DNA of 34,190 bases, from assembly GCA_028289365.1 (NCBI GenBank), contig JANQQM010000036.1, forward strand, positions 1 through 34,190, in the 5' to 3' direction. The stretch comes from Salaquimonas sp. (GTDB lineage Bacteria; Pseudomonadota; Alphaproteobacteria; Rhizobiales; Rhizobiaceae). Below are positions 19,529 through 27,494 of the stretch, piece after piece; within the stretch, counting starts at the first letter, position 1, and the number at the start of each line of letters is the position of its first letter. Below the pieces are notes generated by a model. The model worked only from the letters and a program-made list of their open reading frames with translations, made no database searches and had not been told where the DNA came from. The translations under genes were made by a program, and so were the position numbers.

Positions 19529-20578
19529 CTAGCGCTTGTCCCACTCGATTTTCGGCGTAAGACCAGCATCACGAACCTTGGCCATATAGGCATCGATCAC
19601 GTCAGCCGCGCCCTTGTCGGAATTCGCCTCTGCCCACTCGCCCGCAATGTTCGGCAATCCGGTCTTCCAGGTCTCGATGTCACCCTCCGGCAATTCCGTG
19701 ACGGTGGCTCCGACCTCCGGCAGTTTCTCCAGAAATGACTCATACCGCGCCATTACTTCTTCAGCGTGCGCCACGGTGTATTCTTCGCCAAGCTCCGTCA
19801 GAACCTTACGAACATCATCCGACAGGCCATCCCAAACATCCTTGTTTATGCCCAAACCGCCAGTCATGTGCGCGCCGATACCGACCAGGGTGACATAGGG
19901 CGCCACTTCGTAATGCTTGTTGGGGAACGCACCGGTAATGATGACCACCATGCCGTCAGCCACACCGGTCTGGACCTGGTTATAGTAAGTCGGCAAAGCA
20001 CCGTTCACCGGGACCGCGCCAAGATGCTTTATCCAGTTTGCCGATGGTCCCGGCGCGAGGATTTTTCGTCCTTCGAGATCTTTCAGGGAGTTCACGGGGA
20101 AATTGGTAAGCAGGTGATAGGTCTCGACCCCACTTGCGCCAAGAAAGACGACATTCTGGTCGTCCCATGCCTTCTGCAGCTGCGGGAGTTCCTTGTGAAG
20201 TTCATTCATGATCTTCAAGGTGGAAACAAGATCATCGCTCACGAAGGGGGTGAAGTAGGTTACGTTCTGGAGCGGCATTTTCGAGCCTTCCCAAAGGGTC
20301 CCTACCCAACCTGCATCGGTCAGTCCGTCACCGACGGCTTCCAGCGTGTCCTTGAAACCGTAAAGCGAACCGCCATAGTTCTCGGTCCATTCGATCCGGT
20401 CTTCCGACCCCATCGCTTCCAGGCGCTTGTTGGATTCGCCAACGACAAGGGTCGAGAGCTGCCCGACCCAAGGCAGCACTTCCGGATGGCTCGAAGCCAT
20501 CGTCAAATTATATGTTTTCGCTTGTGCCAATCCGGTAAATGCGAAACACAGTCCGAGCGCAATGATCAGTTTCTTCAT
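19529..20578 (-). CDS. TRAP transporter substrate-binding protein (DctP family)
   Basis: This 349-residue periplasmic protein captures the substrate for the fused permease downstream. The signal peptide MKKLIIALGLCFAFTGLAQA ends before KTYNLTMAS. Typical DctP segments follow: EAVGDGLTDAGWVG, VETYHLLTNFPVNSLKDLEGRKIL, TYYNQVQTGVADGMVV and GGLGINKDVWDGLSDD. At residue 174 there is Leu where most DctP proteins have the Arg that pairs with a carboxylate (G-x-K-I-R), so binding may be unusual. I moved the start from 20644 to the ATG at 20578 because of its GGAGG and the signal peptide. Confidence 0.93.
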   Translation of the reverse strand: MKKLIIALGLCFAFTGLAQAKTYNLTMASSHPEVLPWVGQLSTLVVGESNKRLEAMGSEDRIEWTENYGGSLYGFKDTLEAVGDGLTDAGWVGTLWEGSKMPLQNVTYFTPFVSDDLVSTLKIMNELHKELPQLQKAWDDQNVVFLGASGVETYHLLTNFPVNSLKDLEGRKILAPGPSANWIKHLGAVPVNGALPTYYNQVQTGVADGMVVIITGAFPNKHYEVAPYVTLVGIGAHMTGGLGINKDVWDGLSDDVRKVLTELGEEYTVAHAEEVMARYESFLEKLPEVGATVTELPEGDIETWKTGLPNIAGEWAEANSDKGAADVIDAYMAKVRDAGLTPKIEWDKR

Positions 20579-20603
20579 GAGGGTTCCTCCAGTGTTCTTG
20601 AAT

Positions 20604-20996
20604 TCAGGTGACCGTGTGCCGGCCTGTCGAATATTCGATTGCAACCGTCACGCGGCCTTCGTTCAGCAGCCATGGCCGTACGGTGAAGCTGCGCGCGCCC
20701 GATGAATGCATCGGATCGGCTTCGGCGATGCTGCGCGCATCTTCGAGATTGTCGGCACGGATGATCACCATGCCCTCGCCATTCCACGTATGCTCATCGT
20801 CCTCCCAGAAAGGACCGGCGCCAAACATGATCCCGCGCTTTTCCAGATCGACCTGGAACTTCAAATGGTCCTCAATGTTCTCCATGACCGGTCCCATTCC
20901 ATTGGTCGGCGTGGTGAACACGACAAACAGCTGTTTTTGCAGCATCCCCTTTGATGCTTCGAGAATGTCGTCCTTGGTGATGTTTGGATTTGACAT
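20604..20996 (-). CDS. YCII-related protein
   Basis: This 130-residue protein has a YCII/dimeric alpha-beta barrel fold: KQLFVVFTTPTNG, IEDHLKFQVDLEKRGIMFGAGPF, GEGMVIIRADNLEDARSIAEADPMHSSGARSFTVRPWLLNEG. His44 and Asp94 match the conserved YCII His and Asp. It is longer than the other YCII protein of the operon, with extra N- and C-terminal segments, and the two are not close copies. GGAGG supports the ATG. It sits 12 nt after the flavoprotein gene and 25 nt before the TRAP binding protein, so it is tightly in the operon. Its activity is unknown. Confidence 0.8.
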   Translation of the reverse strand: MSNPNITKDDILEASKGMLQKQLFVVFTTPTNGMGPVMENIEDHLKFQVDLEKRGIMFGAGPFWEDDEHTWNGEGMVIIRADNLEDARSIAEADPMHSSGARSFTVRPWLLNEGRVTVAIEYSTGRHTVT

Positions 20997-21008
20997 GGTT
21001 CCTCCGGG

Positions 21009-21695
21009 TCAAAGCGTCTGGCAGACTTCGTCATATTCCAGCCGGTCCAGCCGGCGGAAAATCTTGCTGGTGTCCGCATATCCGAGATTTACGAGAAAGT
21101 TCGATTTCAGCGAGGTGCCGTGGAAGAACTCCTCGTCCACCTTTGCATTATCGAACCCGGACATCGCACCAACATCCAGACCAACTGCGCGGGCGGCGAT
21201 CATGAAGTAGGCACCCTGCAGGGTTCCGTTGCGAAAGGCGTTTACCTGCGCCGCAGTCGTGTTGTTGCGGAAATTGTCCTGTGCGTCGGGATTGGGCGGA
21301 AACAAGCGCGGCAGCTCTTCCCAGAAATTCAGGTCATAAGCGATGATCGCCGTTACCGGCGCTGTCCGCATCTTCGGTCTGTTGGGAGGCATCAGGCAGG
21401 GTTCCAACCGATCCTTGGCATCAGCCGACTGGATGAAGAGCACACGCATGGGCTGCTGGTTCATCGATGTCGGCCCCATTTTCGCAAGCTCATAGAGTTC
21501 ACGAAGCGTGTTTTCGCCGACCGGTTTATCCTGCCAGCCATAATGCGTGCGCGCTTCCGTCAGCAATAGCCGCAGCGTTGCTGTATCAACCGCGATCTGT
21601 TCATCCTGGAGAATTTGGGCTGCCTTGCGGGCCTCTTCGTGCTGCGCCTCAAAGGGATCTTTTGAAGTGTTTTCGGCAGTCGCTGTTGTACTCAT
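21009..21695 (-). CDS. Nitroreductase-family flavoprotein, malonic semialdehyde reductase (RutE/HadB)-like
   Basis: This protein of about 228 residues has a nitroreductase fold and probably binds FMN. Family segments are TLRLLLTEARTHYGWQDKPV, LYELAKMGPTSMNQQPMRV, APVTAIIAYDLNFWEELP and NGTLQGAYFMIAARAVGLDVGAMSGFD. This pattern is the RutE/HadB group, which reduces malonic semialdehyde, though members can reduce quinones and nitro compounds. About 30 extra N-terminal residues are untypical. I prefer the ATG at 21695 (GGGG six bases upstream) to 21707. It is the first gene of the aromatic operon; here a quinone reduction is as plausible as malonic semialdehyde. Confidence 0.83.
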   Translation of the reverse strand: MSTTATAENTSKDPFEAQHEEARKAAQILQDEQIAVDTATLRLLLTEARTHYGWQDKPVGENTLRELYELAKMGPTSMNQQPMRVLFIQSADAKDRLEPCLMPPNRPKMRTAPVTAIIAYDLNFWEELPRLFPPNPDAQDNFRNNTTAAQVNAFRNGTLQGAYFMIAARAVGLDVGAMSGFDNAKVDEEFFHGTSLKSNFLVNLGYADTSKIFRRLDRLEYDEVCQTL

Positions 21696-21830
21696 TGAAT
21701 ACCCCATTGTTTCATTCAGAACCGCGTCGCTCGATCGGGAATGACGGAAGCGATCGTTGTTCGTTTGCGTTGAATGAAGCTTAATGAGGAAACTGATCTA
21801 TTGTATCGAATTAGACCCGCACTTTATGAT

Positions 21831-21845
21831 ATAATGTTATATTAT
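21831..21845. promoter_or_regulatory. Candidate LysR (T-N11-A) binding site
   Basis: ATAAT, five bases, ATTAT: a 15-base dyad of the LysR box form T-N11-A. It lies 136 nt upstream of the first gene of the aromatic operon and downstream of the LysR stop, in an AT-rich 205-nt gap that must hold the operon promoter. Confidence 0.5.
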
Positions 21846-21900
21846 CCTGCTGACGATCCAGCATATGTCATGTCTGATTATCGAGAGGTGCCGTAAGTTC

Positions 21901-22848
21901 TCAGGACAATCCGGTGCTCTGCTCGTAGCGCGCAATCTCTTCCGACAGCCCGGTAAATTCTGCGCGCAGGAACTGTTTGAAGCGGCGGATCGCCGGACGT
22001 TCGGCTGATGTCGTGGCAGTAAGTATGCCGAGATTTCTCTTGGGATGCCGGACACGAACTGACAGAGCTGAAACTAGCTTTTGCTTTCGCAGCATGAAAA
22101 CAACCGAAAGCGGCAACACCGTCAAGCTGTCGGTTCGTGCCAGCAAGTTCACAATCGAGGATAATGAACCGCCGGAGAAACTGACCTTGAAGTCGGTCAC
22201 GCCGATGGATTTCAGTACCAATTGAAGATCCTGATAAAGCGGGCTGTTGGCCGGGGGCGCGATCCAGGGATAGGTTGCAACATCGGTGAGACGAACTTCA
22301 GATTTCTGTGCCAGCGGGTGGGTGATCCCACATGCGATGATGTTCCGGCCCGGCAGAATCTCCTCAAATGTAAATGCCGCGGCCACAGCTTCAGGTTCCA
22401 TCGGCACAATTCCGATATCAAGGGTACTGCTTTCCAGTTGGCGCGCCAGATCATTTGCAAATCCATAGTTTTGATCGACGCGAATTGCCGGGTTATCCAG
22501 TTGAAACTTAGCGATCAGGTGTGAGACGACGCCATCCATGAATACGGGCGTTCCGCCGACACGAATAAGTCCCGCCTTGCCTCCGGTGTAACCGGCAATG
22601 ACTTCGCTAGCCGATGCACCGGCCTGCATTATCTTGCGACCCTCTGTGGCCAAGGCAATGCAGATTTCGGTTGGTTTGAGGGGCCGGCGTCCCTTTTCGA
22701 ACAGCGGCATGCCGATCCGCTCCTCCAACATCGAAATTGTACGGGATACGCTCGGCTGGGCTTTGTTGATTGCCGCTGCGCCTTCCGTCAACCCGCCTTG
22801 ATCAACAATGGCGGACAGTATTTCGAGGTGCCTGGGGTCGATTTTCAT
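21901..22848 (-). CDS. LysR-family transcriptional regulator of the aromatic operon
   Basis: This 315-residue protein has a LysR HTH at residues 2-60 (DPRHLEILSAIVDQGGLTEGAAAINKAQPSVSRTISMLEERIGMPLFEKGRRPL). The effector-binding domain runs from about 90 (GLIRVGGTPVFMDGVVSHLIAKF, RTDSLTVLPLSVVFML). I chose the ATG at 22848 because MKIDPRHLEIL is the normal LysR beginning; an in-frame TTG at 22875 gives an odd leader. No clear ribosome binding site is visible. It lies upstream of and parallel to the catabolic operon, and divergent from maleylacetate reductase, so it probably controls both. The inducer is likely an aromatic intermediate. Confidence 0.92.
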   Translation of the reverse strand: MKIDPRHLEILSAIVDQGGLTEGAAAINKAQPSVSRTISMLEERIGMPLFEKGRRPLKPTEICIALATEGRKIMQAGASASEVIAGYTGGKAGLIRVGGTPVFMDGVVSHLIAKFQLDNPAIRVDQNYGFANDLARQLESSTLDIGIVPMEPEAVAAAFTFEEILPGRNIIACGITHPLAQKSEVRLTDVATYPWIAPPANSPLYQDLQLVLKSIGVTDFKVSFSGGSLSSIVNLLARTDSLTVLPLSVVFMLRKQKLVSALSVRVRHPKRNLGILTATTSAERPAIRRFKQFLRAEFTGLSEEIARYEQSTGLS

Positions 22849-22865
22849 AACATAAAGATATGTTA
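22848..22865. promoter_or_regulatory. Inverted repeat at the LysR start / maleylacetate reductase promoter
   Basis: TAACATA and TATGTTA flank AAGA, a perfect 7-bp dyad. Its left end touches the first base of the LysR start codon and it lies about 50 nt upstream of the divergent maleylacetate reductase gene. It is a good candidate operator for autoregulation and control of the divergent gene. Confidence 0.5.
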
Positions 22866-22917
22866 CGGATATCAAATTCGATCAAGTACCGAAATTTGGA
22901 TGATACGATAGGGGTCG

Positions 22918-24072
22918 ATGCAGCCATCTAACTGCCCGGGATTTGATATGGTCGAACCGCTATCCGAGTCTGCCCCAGATACAGCCAATCCGCATGAAGA
23001 AAAGCTCGTTCGAACCGATACGGGCGTGCGGGTTCGGTTCGGCGCGGGATTGCGCCACGAAATTGGTTCCGAAATCGAACGATTGGGCTGCAACCGTTCC
23101 TTGATCCTCTCGACACCGCAACAATCACAAGGGGCGCTGTCTCTTGCTGAAGATGCAGGAGAGCTGGCAGCTGGTGTATTCACCAAGGCCGTGATGCACA
23201 CACCTGTTGAGGTGAGCGAAGAAGCGGTCGCCCATGCGAGAAGCGTGAATGCGGATTGCGTCGTTGCCATAGGCGGCGGGTCCACGACCGGACTTGGAAA
23301 GGCAATCGCGTTGCGCACCGATCTGCCTCAGATCGTCATCCCGACCACCTATGCCGGCAGTGAAGCCACGCCGATCCTCGGCCAGACTGAGAACGGGTTA
23401 AAGGTGACATTGACAGATGACAAGGTGCTTCCGGAAGTCATCCTCTACGATCCGGAATTGATAACCAGCCTGCCGGTCGAAATGACTGTTACCAGCGCAC
23501 TCAATGCGATGGCGCACGCTGTTGAAGCTCTTTATGCTCAAAACCGCACCCCGGAACTGACCGATATGGCGGTCGAGGGTTTGCAGGCACTGGTTTCCGG
23601 TATCCCAGACGTGATCGAAGATCCAAACAATCTGGATGCAAGGCAACAAACAATGCATGGCGCCTGGTTATGCGGCACCGTTCTCGGCAGAGCCGGCATG
23701 GCACTTCACCACAAGCTTTGCCATACGCTGGGTGGCACATTCGACCTGCCGCATGCTGCTACCCACGCGATAATCCTGCCGCATGCAATCGCCTATAATG
23801 AAGCCGCCGCGGCAGATCAGCTGGCACCTTTAAGGGAAATGCTTGGAAGTAGGAGCGCCGGCCAGGGGCTTTATGAATTTGCCAAACGGACCGGTGCGCC
23901 ATTGGCATTGAAGGATCTGGGAGTCAGCGAAGGCGACCTGGACAAGGCGGCCGATCTCGCGGTCGAAAATGCCTATTGGAACCCCCGGCCAATCACGCGT
24001 TCCGGCATTCGCCAAGTGCTGCAATTGGCCTGGGAGGGTGAGTGCCCACCCGAACAATCTCCTAGCCTGTAG
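22918..24072 (+). CDS. Maleylacetate reductase
   Basis: This 384-residue NAD(P)H-dependent enzyme of the iron-containing alcohol dehydrogenase superfamily reduces maleylacetate to 3-oxoadipate. The nucleotide-binding site is VVAIGGGSTTGLGKAIAL (115-132). IPTTYAGSEATPILGQTE (141-158) is characteristic of maleylacetate reductases. His residues sit at expected places: NAMAHAVEALYA (200), ALHHKLCHTLGG (264, 265, 269), LPHAATHAIILPH (279, 283). About 30 N-terminal residues exceed the usual length, so the true start may be later. Divergent from LysR, it completes the hydroxyquinol branch begun by the dioxygenase 6 kb away. Confidence 0.93.
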   Translation: MQPSNCPGFDMVEPLSESAPDTANPHEEKLVRTDTGVRVRFGAGLRHEIGSEIERLGCNRSLILSTPQQSQGALSLAEDAGELAAGVFTKAVMHTPVEVSEEAVAHARSVNADCVVAIGGGSTTGLGKAIALRTDLPQIVIPTTYAGSEATPILGQTENGLKVTLTDDKVLPEVILYDPELITSLPVEMTVTSALNAMAHAVEALYAQNRTPELTDMAVEGLQALVSGIPDVIEDPNNLDARQQTMHGAWLCGTVLGRAGMALHHKLCHTLGGTFDLPHAATHAIILPHAIAYNEAAAADQLAPLREMLGSRSAGQGLYEFAKRTGAPLALKDLGVSEGDLDKAADLAVENAYWNPRPITRSGIRQVLQLAWEGECPPEQSPSL

Positions 24073-24085
24073 AATCGCGGCAAAG

Positions 24086-24559
24086 TCAGGCTGGAGCGTC
24101 GCTTGGCGTAAGAATTGTCATTCCGACCTTGTCGGCCACTGCCATGATCGCAGGGATGTCCGGCGGTCCGTCCGATTCGGGAATTTCTGTTGTCCCATCG
24201 GGCATTGCCTCGCCGGCTTCGGTAAAGAAGGTGTCATGCATTGCGCCGGGAGCGTTCACGCATATCAAGCGGCCCGGCCGGTCTCCGGTACAGGTAAACG
24301 CATGAACCGCACCTTCCGGAACCTTCACAAAGTCACCAGCTTTCGCCTTGAAGGTCTCGCCATCGACAAAAAATTCGAAGTCGCCCTCCAGAACGAAGAA
24401 ACTTTCATCTTCTCCGGCGTGGTGGTTGGGCGGCGCACCAGCGCCGGGTGCCGTCTTGATCTCGACAATTGTGTAACGATCTCCGGTCTCGGCCGGGAAG
24501 GCGTGAAAGGTCAGAAGATTTCCAAGAAGGTGATAGGTTCGTGGGCGAGACTTGGTCAT
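24086..24559 (-). CDS. Cupin-domain protein
   Basis: This 157-residue single-cupin protein has motif 1 visible as GAPPNHHAGEDESFFVLEGDFEFFVDG and motif 2 as GDFVKVPEGAVHAFTCTGDRPGRLI. Metal-binding His/His/Glu and the later His are present, so it should bind a metal. Such quercetinase-like small cupins may be oxygenases, isomerases or sensors. It converges with maleylacetate reductase (13 nt between stops) and is divergent from a TetR regulator 87 nt away, its probable controller. Whether it serves the aromatic pathway is not known. Confidence 0.88.
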   Translation of the reverse strand: MTKSRPRTYHLLGNLLTFHAFPAETGDRYTIVEIKTAPGAGAPPNHHAGEDESFFVLEGDFEFFVDGETFKAKAGDFVKVPEGAVHAFTCTGDRPGRLICVNAPGAMHDTFFTEAGEAMPDGTTEIPESDGPPDIPAIMAVADKVGMTILTPSDAPA

Positions 24560-24646
24560 ATCTCAGCGGTTCCCTTTACTTCAATTGATTTGCCTTTATG
24601 ATACATATATCTTTTTATGAGACAAGTGTATTATTAAGGAAATTGC
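24560..24646. promoter_or_regulatory. Divergent promoter region cupin / TetR
   Basis: This AT-rich 87-nt gap has TTTATGA repeated about 17 bases apart and TGATACA/TGTATTA arms in inverted orientation around it. These are candidate TetR sites, but no single perfect palindrome stands out. Confidence 0.4.
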
Positions 24647-25228
24647 TTGGCCCCGCGCACCAATCAAAAGAACCGGACTCGCGAAGCACTTCTGGCATCG
24701 GCCCGTGAACTCATGTCTGAAGGCAAGGAGGTTACGCTTGCCAAGGTGGCAGAACGCGCGCGAACGAGCCGTGCAACGGTGTATCGATATTTTTCCGATC
24801 CCGGCGTTCTTGCACTGGACGCCACGCTTGATATCGAAGTCACGCCCACGGCGGAGTTGCTTGAGGGACTTGATGATGTTCGGCTCCGTGTAAAGGCCAT
24901 AGCATGCTACTATCTGGACATATCGCGAGATCATGAAGCGCATTTCCGGCAGTTTTTAGCCGAGGCTCTGAAGGCTTCGCTGGAAGACGGGAATGTAAAA
25001 ATGCGCGGCGCCAGAAGGTTGGGCGCCTTTGAAGAGGCGCTTGAACCGGTGCGTGTATCGATGGATGCACAAGAGTTCGGAGACCTGACGATGCGGTTAT
25101 CCATGACCACGGGGATGGAGCAGTTCATTATCCTCGAGGACATTTTGCGGGTGGACCAGGCTACCGGCTACCGCCTCCAGGAGGGATTGGTGGACGCTTT
25201 GCTGGATCGATATCTGCCCAAGACGTAG
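24647..25228 (+). CDS. TetR-family transcriptional regulator
   Basis: This 193-residue protein carries a TetR HTH at about residues 8-55 (NRTREALLASARELMSEGKEVTLAKVAERARTSRATVYRYFSDP). An all-helical ligand and dimerisation domain follows. The start is TTG with AAGGA six bases upstream. It faces the cupin gene across 87 nt and probably represses it. The ligand is unknown. Confidence 0.9.
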   Translation: MAPRTNQKNRTREALLASARELMSEGKEVTLAKVAERARTSRATVYRYFSDPGVLALDATLDIEVTPTAELLEGLDDVRLRVKAIACYYLDISRDHEAHFRQFLAEALKASLEDGNVKMRGARRLGAFEEALEPVRVSMDAQEFGDLTMRLSMTTGMEQFIILEDILRVDQATGYRLQEGLVDALLDRYLPKT

Positions 25229-25305
25229 AACCACATCAGTACATGTCAGCAGTTAGCGACGTCGAGGCATAACCAATAATTACAGGCACGGAATGCAATC
25301 CGGAG

Positions 25306-26319
25306 TCAGGTCTTGTCTATTGGTTTGCTGCGAAGCGCCTTGACGGTTTCGCGTTCCGCGCGCCTGCAGGCTACCGGTGGAAGACCTTGTGCGATCAGGG
25401 ACAAGTCTTCAAGAACCAGCTCGCCAATTTGCTGCAGTGCTTCTGTCATTGCGCCTGCCCGATGCGCAGACAACAGCATGCCGTCAGTTTTTCGGATCGG
25501 GTCATCTGCTGCAACAGGCTCTTCAGGGAAAACGTCGGTAGCAATGCGTAGCCGGCCCGAACCAGCTTCGGCGCGTAACGCCTCGAAATCAGCGATCGCC
25601 GCGCGACTGAGCAGAACAAGAATGCCCTGGTCTTGAACGAGACTTAACGCTTCAGCATCCAATAGATGCGAATTTTCTTTTGTGATTGCTGCTACCACGA
25701 AGATCAGCCGGCTGTTTCGCATGACGTCTTCGAAGTTAGCCGGCTCAACACCGAGGCGCCGAAGATATCCGTCCGGCAACCAGGGGTCATAAACTCGAAT
25801 GCGTGCCTGAAAGGGTGCAATGAGGGTCTTCAGCGCCCGACCCAGATCTCCGAAGCCGATAAAGCCGATATCGCTACCGGTGAGCAGGAGCGCGTCCTGG
25901 TTTCCTTCCAGCCCGTATTTTTCGGTTCCCGCGAGAAAGTCGATATGGCCGGTATGAATCCCTCTCGCCAGCGACAAGGCCAATCCCAATCCGTGTTCGG
26001 CAACCGGAATTGCAAAGACCGAGCTGGGCGCAAGTACGTGAATTCCGCGTTCAAAGCAGTAATCGTAGTCAATATTGGGCAGGAAATTGGTTTCTACATT
26101 GAAAATTGCCCGCAGGTTCGGTGCCGCCTCAAGACGGCCACGATCCATTTCCTGCTGACCGATCAGGATGTCGGTGGTCGGCAGATATTCTTCATAGAGC
26201 TCATCCCGCGCACCATCTTCAATCCGGATAACGTCATAGTTTTCAAAGAACTCCTGCTCGCTCTCCTCGCTAAATATTTCCGAGGTCGTGCGGGGTGCCG
26301 GGTCGTAGAGGATGCGCAA
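25306..26319 (-). CDS. D-isomer specific 2-hydroxyacid dehydrogenase
   Basis: This 337-residue NAD(P)-dependent enzyme interconverts 2-hydroxy and 2-oxo acids. The split catalytic domain flanks a Rossmann domain with GFIGFGDLGRAL. The catalytic triad is in place: Arg in LLSRAAIADF, Glu in DVFPEEPVAADDP, His in LLSAHRAGAM. The substrate cannot be read from the sequence. The start is TTG with GGAG six bases upstream. It is divergent from the LacI regulator of the sugar locus across 72 nt, so it probably belongs to that regulon and may act on a sugar-acid intermediate. Confidence 0.88.
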   Translation of the reverse strand: MRILYDPAPRTTSEIFSEESEQEFFENYDVIRIEDGARDELYEEYLPTTDILIGQQEMDRGRLEAAPNLRAIFNVETNFLPNIDYDYCFERGIHVLAPSSVFAIPVAEHGLGLALSLARGIHTGHIDFLAGTEKYGLEGNQDALLLTGSDIGFIGFGDLGRALKTLIAPFQARIRVYDPWLPDGYLRRLGVEPANFEDVMRNSRLIFVVAAITKENSHLLDAEALSLVQDQGILVLLSRAAIADFEALRAEAGSGRLRIATDVFPEEPVAADDPIRKTDGMLLSAHRAGAMTEALQQIGELVLEDLSLIAQGLPPVACRRAERETVKALRSKPIDKT

Positions 26320-26334
26320 TTTGATCTCCAGCTC

Positions 26335-26364
26335 AAAAAACGATTTACAACATAAAACGATTTT
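26335..26364. promoter_or_regulatory. Two LacI-type operator-like sites
   Basis: AAAACGATTT occurs twice, with the central CG at 26341-26342 and 26358-26359. Each matches the LacI/GalR pattern (A/T-rich arms around a central CG), nearly palindromic. The 17-base spacing places them about 1.6 helical turns apart, between the divergent TTG starts of the dehydrogenase and the LacI gene. Confidence 0.55.
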
Positions 26365-26391
26365 CCTACTGTTTGATCAAGAGGAGAACCT

Positions 26392-27450
26392 TTGGACAGG
26401 AAAATCGGATCCAGGCCATCGATCAGGGACGTGGCACGCAGTGCCGGCGTATCTCCCGGATGCGTCTCGAATGTCATCAATGGCCGGCGCAAGCAGGATG
26501 ACCCGATCGGGCGCGCCGTTCATGAGGCGATCGAGAAACTGGGCTACCGCCGAAATACGATCGCTTCCAATTTGAGGCGCAGCCAAAGCCGGTTTATCGG
26601 CCTGGTCATTCCGGATTTCGAAAATCCCTTTTTTGCCGAACTCGTCGCGCAGCTGGAACAACAGGCCGAGGGAACGCAGTACCGGATTGTCGCAACTTCA
26701 AGCCGGGAAGACCCGGAGATCGAATTACGCGAACTGGATGAGTTGGCAGGTTGGCCTGTTGCCGGAATCCTGCTGGTTCCCTCCATGGATTCCAGATGCA
26801 AGCCAGTCATTCAAACAAGTGACAAGCCAGTTGTGGTTATTGACCGAATAATTCCGGATTCGGATCTGGATGTCATTGCCGTCGACAATTTCGAAGCATC
26901 CGCCGAAGGAATGCGTCGGCTTCTGGAACTCGGTCATCGGCGCATTCTCATCGCCTATCTGGATGACGGTATCGTCAATGTGGATGAGCGTCTGGCAGGT
27001 GTACGGGCAGCCGCTGCTCAGCATTCAGACGAGTTGGAAGTCAATTTCCTCGCAACTGGCCCTGACGTTGAAGGTGCAAGGCAGCGGATCGGCGATCTTC
27101 TGGATGAAAATCCCGGAACCACCGCAATTTTCTGCTTGTTCAATTCCGCAACGCTTGCAGCCTATGGCGCGGCGCAGGCCCGAAACCTGCGGCTAGGCCA
27201 AGGCCTTGCCCTGCTCAGCTTCGACGACAGTACGTGGATGTCACAGGTCCAACCGGCAGTAGCGGCAATTATCCAGCCCGTCGCCGAAATTGCCAGGCAA
27301 GCCTGGGAACGAATTCTGACACGAATTGACGCCGAAACTGAACCAGCCGGAATTGTACGGGTTCGATGCGAACTCTCGCAAAGAGAAACCCTGATTGCGG
27401 CAAATGGCGTGCAAGAATCTGCCTCTCGAACGACTGAGGAGCAGGTGTAG
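26392..27450 (+). CDS. LacI-family transcriptional regulator
   Basis: This 352-residue protein begins with a LacI HTH (SIRDVARSAGVSPGCVSNVINGR, about 9-31) and hinge (YRRNTIASNLRRSQSRFIGLVIPDFENPFF). A sugar-binding periplasmic-like domain follows (GILLVPSM, PVVVIDRI, LGHRRILIAYL). The start is TTG with AGGAG six bases upstream. It lies 44 nt before the ABC transporter genes and divergent from the dehydrogenase, so it is the expected local sugar-responsive repressor. The ligand is unknown. Confidence 0.93.
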   Translation: MDRKIGSRPSIRDVARSAGVSPGCVSNVINGRRKQDDPIGRAVHEAIEKLGYRRNTIASNLRRSQSRFIGLVIPDFENPFFAELVAQLEQQAEGTQYRIVATSSREDPEIELRELDELAGWPVAGILLVPSMDSRCKPVIQTSDKPVVVIDRIIPDSDLDVIAVDNFEASAEGMRRLLELGHRRILIAYLDDGIVNVDERLAGVRAAAAQHSDELEVNFLATGPDVEGARQRIGDLLDENPGTTAIFCLFNSATLAAYGAAQARNLRLGQGLALLSFDDSTWMSQVQPAVAAIIQPVAEIARQAWERILTRIDAETEPAGIVRVRCELSQRETLIAANGVQESASRTTEEQV

Positions 27451-27494
27451 TTACTTTAAAGAAGAAGTCGATCAGCAAATAGGGAGGAACTGAA

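Noticed and set aside
19766-20611. 281-codon plus-strand frame
   Set aside because: Antisense to the TRAP binding protein gene, which has a signal peptide, ribosome binding site and family motifs.
17224-20996. The two YCII genes as a recent duplication
   Set aside because: They differ in length and share little sequence outside the His and Asp regions, so they are distinct family members.
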